From contig JAXDIL010000003.1 of NCBI GenBank assembly GCA_034664005.1, forward strand, positions 1 to 11,335: a stretch of DNA of 11,335 nucleotides, in the 5' to 3' direction. Position 1 is the stretch's first letter, and each line of letters starts with the position of its first letter. A model generated the notes under the pieces. It was not told the origin of the DNA. It did not search any database and was given only the letters and a program-made list of their open reading frames with translations. This document shows positions 6,066 through 11,335 of the stretch, one piece after another. The translations under genes were made by a program, and so were the position numbers. The DNA is from JACVRW01 sp034664005. GTDB lineage: Bacteria > Actinomycetota > Thermoleophilia > Solirubrobacterales > Thermoleophilaceae.

Positions 6066-6796
6066 GCACAGAGGTCAGAGCAGAGCCGCCGCCCCGCAAG
6101 GAGAAGGCGCTCACGATCGGCGCCGTCTGCAAGCAGATCGAGCGCGAGTTCCCGGACATCTCGATCTCGAAGATCCGCTATCTCGAGGACCAGAAGCTGC
6201 TCTCACCACGGCGCACGCCCGGCGGTTACCGGCTCTACGCGGCGGCCGACGTGGACCGCCTGCGCACCATCCTGCGCCTCCAGCGCGACGAGTTCCTGCC
6301 CCTCCGAGTGATCCGCCAGGAGCTGGCCTCGGGCCGCACCGACGAGGTGGCCACGCCGGACGCGCCCGCGGAGCCGCGCGGGGCGCTGCGCCGCGCCAGC
6401 TTCGCGCTGCGCGGCCCAGGCTCGCTCTACCGGCTGTCGGAGGTGCTCGACGAGACCGGCGCCGACGCGTCGCTCGTCAAGGAGCTCGAGGACTTCGGCG
6501 TGATCAAGGGCGAGCGCCAGGACGGCGAGACCTTCTACGACGACACCGAGCGCGAGATCATCCGTGCGGTCGGGGAGCTGAAGCGCTTCGGCGTGGGGGG
6601 GCGCAACCTGCGTGTGTTCCGAACGTCCGCCGACCGCGAGGCGGCGCTCCTGGAGCAGATCCTGGCGCCGTCGCTCCGCTCGCGGAACCCGGAGCGGCGC
6701 AAGGAGGCGGTCGAGGCGCTCGAGAACCTCGCCGCCGTGGCATCGCACCTCAAGCACCTGCTGCTGATTCGGGACCTCCGCAAGCTCGCGCGCTGA
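6062..6796 (+). CDS. MerR-family transcriptional regulator (Rv1828-like)
   Basis: A 244-residue DNA-binding regulator. An N-terminal winged HTH of the MerR type spans about residues 17-88. Its ISISKIRYLEDQKLLSPRR, GGYRLYAAADVDRLR and LPLRVIRQEL stretches closely match mycobacterial Rv1828 as I remember it. A second helical region (about 120-244), with SADREAALLEQI and the terminal SHLKHLLLIRDLRKLAR, also fits that protein and differs from small-ligand MerR domains. No cysteine metal-binding set is present. It starts at GTG 6062 within the GTGA overlap with the FHA gene, so the two are translationally coupled; garA and Rv1828 are adjacent in mycobacteria as well. The target promoter is unknown; autoregulation through the palindrome at 5272-5290 is an untested possibility. 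Confidence 0.9.
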   Translation: MSTEVRAEPPPRKEKALTIGAVCKQIEREFPDISISKIRYLEDQKLLSPRRTPGGYRLYAAADVDRLRTILRLQRDEFLPLRVIRQELASGRTDEVATPDAPAEPRGALRRASFALRGPGSLYRLSEVLDETGADASLVKELEDFGVIKGERQDGETFYDDTEREIIRAVGELKRFGVGGRNLRVFRTSADREAALLEQILAPSLRSRNPERRKEAVEALENLAAVASHLKHLLLIRDLRKLAR

Positions 6797-6806
6797 CGCG
6801 GCTCCC

Positions 6807-7328
6807 GTGCGCCTCGAGGACTACATCCAGGACATCCCCGACTTCCCCAAGCCGGGGATCGTCTTCAAGGACATCACGCCGCTGTTCCTCGACGCCGAGG
6901 CGCTGCGGTACACGGTCGACCAGCTCGCCGCCTACGCGCGCGAGTGGGAGATCGACTACGTGGTGTCGGCCGAGGCGCGCGGCTTCGTGCTCGGAGCGGC
7001 CGTGGCGGTGGCGGCCGACGCCGGGTTCATCCTGGCGCGCAAGCCGGGCAAGCTGCCGCGCGAGGTCTCGTCGGTCGAGTACGCGCTCGAGTACGGCGTG
7101 GACGCGCTCGAGGTGCACTCGGACGCGATCCGGAACGGAGCGCGCGTGATGGTCCACGACGACCTGCTCGCCACGGGCGGGACCGCAGGAGCCCTGTGCG
7201 GGCTCGTCGAGCAGGCGGGCGGCGTGGTGGCAGGATGCGCGTTCGTGATCGAACTCGCCTTCCTGAACGGCCGGAAGCAGCTCCAGGGCCACGAGGTGCG
7301 CTCGCTCGTGGTCGTAGACGGCGACTGA
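6807..7328 (+). CDS. apt: Adenine phosphoribosyltransferase
   Basis: A 173-residue cytosolic purine-salvage enzyme that joins adenine to PRPP to form AMP. The N-terminus IQDIPDFPKPGIVFKDITPL is the standard APRT opening. EARGF (56-60) forms part of the substrate pocket. VMVHDDLLATGGTA (residues 114-127) is the PRPP-binding loop with its two acidic residues (D118, D119). The flexible-loop region is KPGKLPREVSSVEYALEYG. The length is normal. Translation is assigned to GTG 6807, ten bases after the merR stop, because it gives the expected N-terminus; no strong Shine-Dalgarno is evident. In many actinobacteria apt precedes relA, but here an SRPBCC gene follows with a one-base overlap. Identity is certain. 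Confidence 0.96.
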   Translation: MRLEDYIQDIPDFPKPGIVFKDITPLFLDAEALRYTVDQLAAYAREWEIDYVVSAEARGFVLGAAVAVAADAGFILARKPGKLPREVSSVEYALEYGVDALEVHSDAIRNGARVMVHDDLLATGGTAGALCGLVEQAGGVVAGCAFVIELAFLNGRKQLQGHEVRSLVVVDGD

Positions 7329-7771
7329 TGGTCGTGCGCCGCGAACGCACGGTCTCCGCGGCGCCCGCGGAGGTGTGGGGCGTTGTGAGCGACCCGAACC
7401 GGCTACCGGCCTGGTGGCCGGGCGTCTCGCGCGTGGAGGAGGCAAGCCGCGAGGCATGGACGACGGTGCTCGTGTCGCCCACGGGGAAGGCGGTGCGGGC
7501 CGATTACAGCCTCGTCGAGGCGGAGGAGCCCGAGCGCATCCTGTGGCGTCACGAGGTGGAGGAGTCGCCGTTCGAGCGGCTCCTGACCGAGTCGACCACG
7601 GAGATCGCGCTCGCGCCGGATCCCGGCGGTGGCACCGTGGTCCGCCTCAGGCTCGAGCAGCGTCCGCGTGGGTGGGCTCGCTTCAGCCCGCTGCAGCTCC
7701 GCGCGGCCGGCAGCAGACAGGCGGAGGCCGCGCTCGCAGGCCTGGCCGAGCTGTTCGGAGACGAGGCCTGA
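7328..7771 (+). CDS. SRPBCC (START-like) family protein
   Basis: A 147-residue soluble protein of the polyketide-cyclase/START-like helix-grip fold. The start VVRRERTVSAAPAEVWGVVSDPNRLPAWWPGV is the typical first strand, helix and WWP-type turn. A central beta-rich region (TVLVSPTGKAVRADYSLVEAEEPERILWRH) and a C-terminal helix (SRQAEAALAGLAELF) complete it. Such proteins bind a hydrophobic ligand in a cavity; many in actinobacteria have no assigned substrate, and the ligand here cannot be read from sequence. The ATG at 7328 overlaps the apt stop in TGATG, and its own stop overlaps the next ATG the same way, so the three genes should be translated together. A role supporting the downstream FAD oxidase, perhaps binding a lipid, is possible but unproven. 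Confidence 0.82.
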   Translation: MVVRRERTVSAAPAEVWGVVSDPNRLPAWWPGVSRVEEASREAWTTVLVSPTGKAVRADYSLVEAEEPERILWRHEVEESPFERLLTESTTEIALAPDPGGGTVVRLRLEQRPRGWARFSPLQLRAAGSRQAEAALAGLAELFGDEA

Positions 7772-9387
7772 TGCGCTGGTGGGGCTGGGGCGAGGACGGG
7801 CACGCCGTCCCGCTTCCTCCCGCCGCCGAGGCGCTCCTGCGCGACGAGCTCGGGGCCGACCCGGAGCTGCGCAGGCCGCCGGTCGCGTTCGAGCAGGTCT
7901 CGCTTCCGGAGCCGCGACTGGGGGAGGCGGCCAAGGCGCGGTTGGTGGCGGCCGTGGGCGCCGAGCACGTGCGCGACGACCGCGAGACGCGCATTGCCCA
8001 CGCGGTCGGGCGCTCCTACCCCGACCTCGTCCGGATCCGCTCCGGCGACGCTGCCAGCGCCCCGGACGCGGTGGTGCTGCCGGAATCGGCAGAGCAGGTG
8101 GCGGCCGTGCTCGCCGCCTGCTCCGAGCAGCGCGTGGCCGTGGTCCCATTCGGTGGAGGCACCAGCGTTGTGGGCGGGGTGGAGCCCGTGCGCGAGGGCT
8201 TCGCGGCCGCGATCACGCTGGACCTGAGCCGGCTGACCGCGACGGTCCATGTGGACCGCAGCTCGCTGACCGCGCGGCTCGACGGCGGGCTGTTCGGTCC
8301 GGAGGCCGAGCGACGGCTCGGGGAGGCGGGCGTGACGCTCGGCCACTTCCCCCAGTCGTTCGAGTACTCCACCGTGGGCGGGTGGGTCGCCACGCGCTCG
8401 GCGGGCCAGGCGTCGACCGGCTACGGCCGGATCGACGAGCTCGTGGACGCGGTGCGCTGCGTGACCCCGGCCGGCGAGCTCACCACGAAGGCGGTGCCGG
8501 CCTCGGCGGCGGGCCCGAGCCTACGCGAGCTCGTGATGGGCTCCGAGGGCGTGCTCGGCGTGATCTGCGACGCGACCGTGCGTGTCCGGCCCGTTCCCGC
8601 GGCGCGCCGCTACGAGGGCTGGTCGTTTCCGACCTTCGCCGACGGCTGCGACGCCTTCCGCGTGATGGAGCAGGCGGGGGCGTCCGCCGACGTGAACCGG
8701 CTCTCCGACGAGGACGAGACGCGGCTCACGATGGCGCTCGCCTCGTCGGGCTCGCGCACGGAGAAGCTGGGGCGGCGCTATCTGAAGGCGCGTGGCCACG
8801 GCGCCGGCTGCATCGCGATCCTGGGCTTCGAGGGCGAGGAGGACGAGCTCGAGGACCGCCGCAGGCGCGCGGCCGGGCTGCTGCGCGGCGGGGGAGGCGT
8901 GGCGCTCGGACACAGGCCGGGCGAGGCGTGGCTCCGCAGCCGCTACGGCGGCCCCTACCTGCGCGACGAGCTGCTCGACCGCGGTGTGCTCGCGGAGACG
9001 CTCGAGACGGCCACGAGCTGGACCAACCTGGCCAGCCTCCATAGCGCGGTACGCGAGGCGCTCAGCGGCGCCCTGTCGAGCCGCGGCACGCCACCGCTCG
9101 TGATGTGCCACGTGTCGCATCTGTATCCCTCGGGCGCGTCGCTCTACTTCACGTTCCTGGCCCGGCAGGAGGAGGACGCGCTCGCTCAGTGGCGCGCGGC
9201 GAAGACGGCGGCCTCCGAGGCGATCGTGGCCGGCGGCGGCACGATCACCCACCACCACGCGATCGGGCGCGACCACCGCCCCTGGATCGGGGCCGAGATC
9301 GGCGAGGTGGGCATCGAGCTGCTGCGAGCCGCGAAGGAGCGGGTCGATCCGGCCGGGATCATGAACCCCGGGAAGCTGCTGCCCTAG
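7771..9387 (+). CDS. FAD-binding oxidase related to alkyl-dihydroxyacetonephosphate synthase
   Basis: A 538-residue flavoprotein of the vanillyl-alcohol-oxidase/PCMH superfamily. The FAD domain (about 90-280) has PFGGGTSVVGG at 126-136, GHFPQSFEYSTVGGW at 191-205 and GSEGVLGVI from 257. The C-terminal half carries LYF with Y459 and the HHH triplet at 494-496, then a terminal RVDPAGIMNPGKLL. This pattern follows human and protist alkyl-DHAP synthase (catalytic Tyr and three His at similar spacing), which swaps the acyl chain of acyl-DHAP for a fatty alcohol to form the ether bond. D-lactate dehydrogenases and glycolate oxidases share the FAD domain but not the YF/HHH combination. An ether-lipid role is therefore plausible but not proven; no other ether-lipid gene is seen. 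The ATG at 7771 overlaps the preceding stop. It ends the operon, 24 bp from the convergent gene. Confidence 0.85.
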   Translation: MRWWGWGEDGHAVPLPPAAEALLRDELGADPELRRPPVAFEQVSLPEPRLGEAAKARLVAAVGAEHVRDDRETRIAHAVGRSYPDLVRIRSGDAASAPDAVVLPESAEQVAAVLAACSEQRVAVVPFGGGTSVVGGVEPVREGFAAAITLDLSRLTATVHVDRSSLTARLDGGLFGPEAERRLGEAGVTLGHFPQSFEYSTVGGWVATRSAGQASTGYGRIDELVDAVRCVTPAGELTTKAVPASAAGPSLRELVMGSEGVLGVICDATVRVRPVPAARRYEGWSFPTFADGCDAFRVMEQAGASADVNRLSDEDETRLTMALASSGSRTEKLGRRYLKARGHGAGCIAILGFEGEEDELEDRRRRAAGLLRGGGGVALGHRPGEAWLRSRYGGPYLRDELLDRGVLAETLETATSWTNLASLHSAVREALSGALSSRGTPPLVMCHVSHLYPSGASLYFTFLARQEEDALAQWRAAKTAASEAIVAGGGTITHHHAIGRDHRPWIGAEIGEVGIELLRAAKERVDPAGIMNPGKLLP

Positions 9388-9411
9388 TCCTGGCAGCGGG
9401 GCCGGGCCGCG

Positions 9412-10419
9412 CTACTGCGGCGGGGCGAGGACCGTCTGGCCGACCGCGGCCGGCTGGCCCTTCTTGGCGGTCGACTTCTTCAGCTTCGGCATCGGGCCGC
9501 GCAGCACGGACTGGCCGGAGTGCTTGACGTTCGGGTCCTTGCCGACCGCCTGGCGCGTCACGTCGATGAACCTGTACTTCTGGAAGTCGGAGGGGAGCGC
9601 ACCGATCGCCTGATAGTTGCCCGACTGGTCGGTGATCTGGCCGCCCAGCGACTTCGCGTCGCTCGGGCTGTTGTAGAGCCATACGTAGTAGCCCTCGCTC
9701 TGGCCGCTGGGCGACAGCCGCGCCGCCTGCACGAGCAGCTGCTTCTTGCCGCTCCGGTCGACCACGATCGCGATGCCGGCGGGCTGGCCACTCGCCGCGG
9801 TGTTGGCGGCGGCGGGCTTCGTGGGCTCGGAGCCCGCGCTGCTGTTCGAGCCGTCGTCGCCCCCGGTGAGGAGGCCCACCGGCCACACGAGCACGGCGAT
9901 CAGCACGAGCAGCAGGGCACCCGCGCCCGCGAGCAGCCGACGGCGCATGAGGGGGTCGCTCGCCACCGCGAGCCCTCCACCGGCGGGGCGCCGCGGAGCG
10001 GCTTCGCCGTCTCCTGCCCGGGCTGCGGCCGCCGCGACCGCCGTCGAGCGCTTCGCCCGGCCGCGCTCGCCCTCGGGGATGGCCGGCACCGAGCCGTCGT
10101 AGAACTGCTCGAGCGAGTCGAGCAGCGAGCGGGCCCAGCTGCGGGCGGCCTCCGAGCGCCTGAGGTGGCCCTTCGTGGCGGTCGCCTCCGGGCCGGACTG
10201 CTGGCCGAGCACGTAGTCGGCGAGCTGGCCGCGCCAGTCCTCCTCGACGCCCCGCACGCTCACGGGGGCGAGCTCCACGAGCGCGTCGCGGGCGAGCTCT
10301 CGCACGCGCGACTCGGGGAGGTTCAGCATGTCCGCGAGCTCGCTGTAGGTCTTGCCCTGGCGGAGCACGAGCTCGACGATCGCCCGCTGTTCGGGCGAGA
10401 GCTGGTCGAATGTGGCCAT
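9412..10419 (-). CDS. Sigma-region-4-like HTH protein with one membrane helix and RskA-like C-terminus
   Basis: A 335-residue single-pass membrane protein. Residues 7-48 (LSPEQRAIVELVLRQG, TYSELADMLNLPESRVRELA) form a sigma-70 region 4 type helix-turn-helix. No region 2 is present, so it is not a full sigma factor. Residues 60-105 are helical and sit where an anti-sigma domain might, but lack the HxxxCxxC zinc ligands. After an Ala/Arg-rich linker one hydrophobic helix spans about 159-184 (nucleotides 9945-9868). The Ser/Pro/Ala-rich stretch and the GYYVWLYNSP, AIGALPSDFQKYRFIDVTRQ region beyond it resemble the extracytoplasmic domain of RskA-type anti-sigma-K proteins. Topology by charge (RRR before the helix) puts the HTH inside. 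It may be a membrane-bound DNA-binding or sigma-sequestering regulator; the function is unproven. The ATG at 10419-10417 is fixed by the HTH start. Confidence 0.75.
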   Translation of the reverse strand: MATFDQLSPEQRAIVELVLRQGKTYSELADMLNLPESRVRELARDALVELAPVSVRGVEEDWRGQLADYVLGQQSGPEATATKGHLRRSEAARSWARSLLDSLEQFYDGSVPAIPEGERGRAKRSTAVAAAAARAGDGEAAPRRPAGGGLAVASDPLMRRRLLAGAGALLLVLIAVLVWPVGLLTGGDDGSNSSAGSEPTKPAAANTAASGQPAGIAIVVDRSGKKQLLVQAARLSPSGQSEGYYVWLYNSPSDAKSLGGQITDQSGNYQAIGALPSDFQKYRFIDVTRQAVGKDPNVKHSGQSVLRGPMPKLKKSTAKKGQPAAVGQTVLAPPQ

Positions 10420-10449
10420 TTCCGGGCGAACTGTAGTGTGCCCGCCGGT
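10420..10449. promoter_or_regulatory. 30-bp divergent promoter region with overlapping -10-like elements
   Basis: Only 30 bp separate the start codons of the sigma-4-like gene and the thioesterase gene. The central AACTGTAGT reads TGTAGT on the plus strand (10432-10437) and TACAGT on the minus strand (10435-10430), so one near-symmetric element could serve as -10 for both. Each would give a 5' leader of only a few bases. A weak CGGAA precedes the minus ATG and no Shine-Dalgarno precedes the plus ATG, which fits leaderless mRNAs. Sequence-only inference. Confidence 0.35.
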
Positions 10450-10860
10450 ATGGACTCGCCGATTCAGGTCTATCCCGCGCCCGGGACGCTGGACGACGTG
10501 CTGGGCTTCCAGCTGCTCGAGTCGAGCCCCGAGGGCTGCCGGGCCCGCTTCGACGTGGAGAAGCGCGTGCAGCAGCCGCTGGGGCTTGTGCACGGCGGTG
10601 CTTACGCGGCGCTGGCGGAGTCGATGGTGTCCGCGACCACCCACATGGCGGTGGCGGGAGAGGGCAACTTCGCCGTCGGGCAGTCGAACAGCACGCACTT
10701 CTTCCGGCCCGCGACCGAGGGGCGGGTCCACGCCGAGGGCACGCCGATCCACCGTGGCCGCACCTCGTGGGTCTGGGACGTGCGCTTCACGGACGACGAG
10801 GACCGCCTCTGCGCGGCCTCGCGCGTGACGATCGCCGTCAGGCCGGCTACAGCGCCCTGA
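10450..10860 (+). CDS. Hotdog-fold acyl-CoA thioesterase (PaaI/YdiI-like)
   Basis: A 136-residue cytosolic thioesterase of the PaaI/YdiI (MenI) type, which hydrolyses acyl- or aryl-CoA esters. The catalytic set of E. coli YdiI (Gln48, His54, Glu63) is matched with the same spacing by Q42, H48 (VHGG) and E57 (ALAES). The C-terminal half, GRVHAEGTPIHRGRTSWVWDV followed by LCAASRVTIAV, also follows YdiI closely. The substrate could be 1,4-dihydroxy-2-naphthoyl-CoA for menaquinone synthesis or phenylacetyl-CoA-type intermediates; no menaquinone or phenylacetate genes are in the window, so no symbol is given. The ATG at 10450 begins the family-like N-terminus, and longer in-frame extension runs antisense through the divergent gene. 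The stop overlaps convergent nadE by 14 bp. Confidence 0.9.
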   Translation: MDSPIQVYPAPGTLDDVLGFQLLESSPEGCRARFDVEKRVQQPLGLVHGGAYAALAESMVSATTHMAVAGEGNFAVGQSNSTHFFRPATEGRVHAEGTPIHRGRTSWVWDVRFTDDEDRLCAASRVTIAVRPATAP

Positions 10861-11335
10861 GCCTGCGCTCGGCGGGCTCGGTGCTCGACACGTAGCGGTT
10901 CGTGATCGGCAGGCGCCGGTCGCGCCCGAACGCCTTCGTCGAGATCTTGATCCCCGGCGGCGCCTGGCGACGCTTGTACTCGGAGCGGTCCACCATGCGG
11001 ATCACGCGCTCCACCTCGTCTGCCGGGAGGCCGCGGTGCACGAGCTCGATCGCGTCTAGGTCCTCCTCGATGTAGCCCTCGAGGATCTGGTCGAGCACGT
11101 CGTAGGGCGGGAGCGACTCGTCGTCGCGCTGCTCGTACCGGAGCTCCGCGGAGGGGGGCCGCGAGAGCACCGAGTCCGGGACGAGCTCCCGCCCGGCGCG
11201 CTCGTTGCGCCAGCGCACGAGCCGGTAGACCCAGCCCTTGTAGACGTCCCGGAGCACAGCGAACCCGCCGGCCATGTCGCCGTACAGCGTCGCGTAGCCC
11301 ACCGACAGCTCGGACTTGTTGCCCGTGGTCAGCAC
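10847..11335 (-). CDS. nadE: NAD+ synthetase (NadE), C-terminal part, 5' truncated
   Basis: This is the C-terminal 160 or so residues of the enzyme that amidates nicotinic acid adenine dinucleotide to NAD+. The frame is open to the window edge, so the GTG at 11335 is internal. LTTGNKSELSVGYATLYGDMAGG belongs to the synthetase ATP/NaAD site. RPPSAELR, DDESLPPYDVLDQILEGYIEED and the EYKRRQAPPGIKIS ... FGRDRRLPITNRY ending are typical of the long, glutamine-dependent form, which would carry an N-terminal nitrilase-type glutaminase outside this window. The last dozen residues are not conserved. The stop codon (10847-10849) lies inside the convergent thioesterase gene, giving a 14-bp tail-to-tail overlap. 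Identity is certain; the glutamine-dependent type is strongly suggested. Confidence 0.95.
   Translation of the reverse strand: MLTTGNKSELSVGYATLYGDMAGGFAVLRDVYKGWVYRLVRWRNERAGRELVPDSVLSRPPSAELRYEQRDDESLPPYDVLDQILEGYIEEDLDAIELVHRGLPADEVERVIRMVDRSEYKRRQAPPGIKISTKAFGRDRRLPITNRYVSSTEPAERRLRAL

Noticed and set aside
6944..7327. N-terminal extension of the SRPBCC frame inside apt.
   Set aside because: The added residues are Arg/Gly-rich frame-shadow sequence of apt; the TGATG start at 7328 gives a normal SRPBCC protein.
9388..9411. Possible bidirectional terminator hairpin between the convergent FAD oxidase and sigma-4-like genes.
   Set aside because: Only a four-base arm (GCGG/CCGC) pairs cleanly around a seven-base loop and there is no T-run on either strand; not enough to call.
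9412..10419. The sigma-4-like gene as the WhiG-type partner of RsiG.
   Set aside because: It lacks sigma regions 2 and 3 and has a membrane helix, whereas WhiG is a soluble full-length FliA-type sigma factor.
9520..10449. Long N-terminal extension of the thioesterase frame.
   Set aside because: It runs antisense through the sigma-4-like gene and shows no domain; the ATG at 10450 gives the standard hotdog length.
1..11335. Mobile elements, CRISPR arrays, tRNA/rRNA genes, or a defence island.
   Set aside because: No transposase or integrase motifs, no regularly spaced repeats, no tRNA-like cloverleaf and no GC-atypical block were noticed; all long frames resolve to chromosomal core or regulatory genes.

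Overview
The window comes from a GC-rich chromosome with ordinary core and regulatory genes and no sign of mobile DNA. Gene content and order suggest an actinobacterium. A proS / CDP-alcohol phosphatidyltransferase / GarA-like FHA / Rv1828-like MerR neighbourhood recalls the mycobacterial pgsA2-garA-Rv1828 region. An RsiG (AmfC) type small protein is an actinobacterial marker. The single-motif RsiG, the zinc ribbon on the FHA protein and the sigma-region-4/transmembrane fusion make a deep-branching lineage (Thermoleophilia/Solirubrobacterales or relatives) my best guess. That placement is inference, not a phylogeny.

Layout. (1) 1-905, plus strand: the 3' part of ispG (MEP isoprenoid pathway) with an unusual acidic C-terminal tail. 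(2) 892-2889, minus strand: a polytopic membrane GGDEF plus HD-GYP protein, convergent with ispG and overlapping it by 14 bp. (3) 2890-2979: a divergent intergenic region with a perfect 16-bp palindrome. (4) 2980-5282, plus strand: proS and a CDP-alcohol phosphatidyltransferase, overlapping by 19 bp. (5) 5283-5334: a short gap with a perfect-arm palindrome, a -10-like TATAGT and a good Shine-Dalgarno. (6) 5335-9387, plus strand: a compact run of six genes, each overlapping or within about 10 bp of the next: rsiG-like anti-sigma, zinc-ribbon/FHA (GarA-like), MerR regulator, apt, SRPBCC protein, alkyl-DHAP-synthase-like FAD oxidase. (7) 9412-10419, minus strand: a sigma-region-4-like HTH fused through one membrane helix to a putative extracytoplasmic RskA-like domain. 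(8) 10450-10860, plus strand: a YdiI/PaaI hotdog thioesterase, divergent from (7) across 30 bp. (9) 10847-11335, minus strand: the 3' part of nadE, convergent with (8) and again overlapping by 14 bp.

The most interesting theme is signalling. A protein that could make or break c-di-GMP (2) lies in the same window as a probable c-di-GMP-binding anti-sigma factor (first gene of 6). That anti-sigma gene is two bases upstream of a phosphothreonine-switch-like FHA protein and its MerR partner. The rest is housekeeping: translation, membrane lipids, purine salvage, NAD synthesis and isoprenoids. No defence system, CRISPR array, transposon or RNA gene was seen. No stretch above 300 bp lacks a gene.
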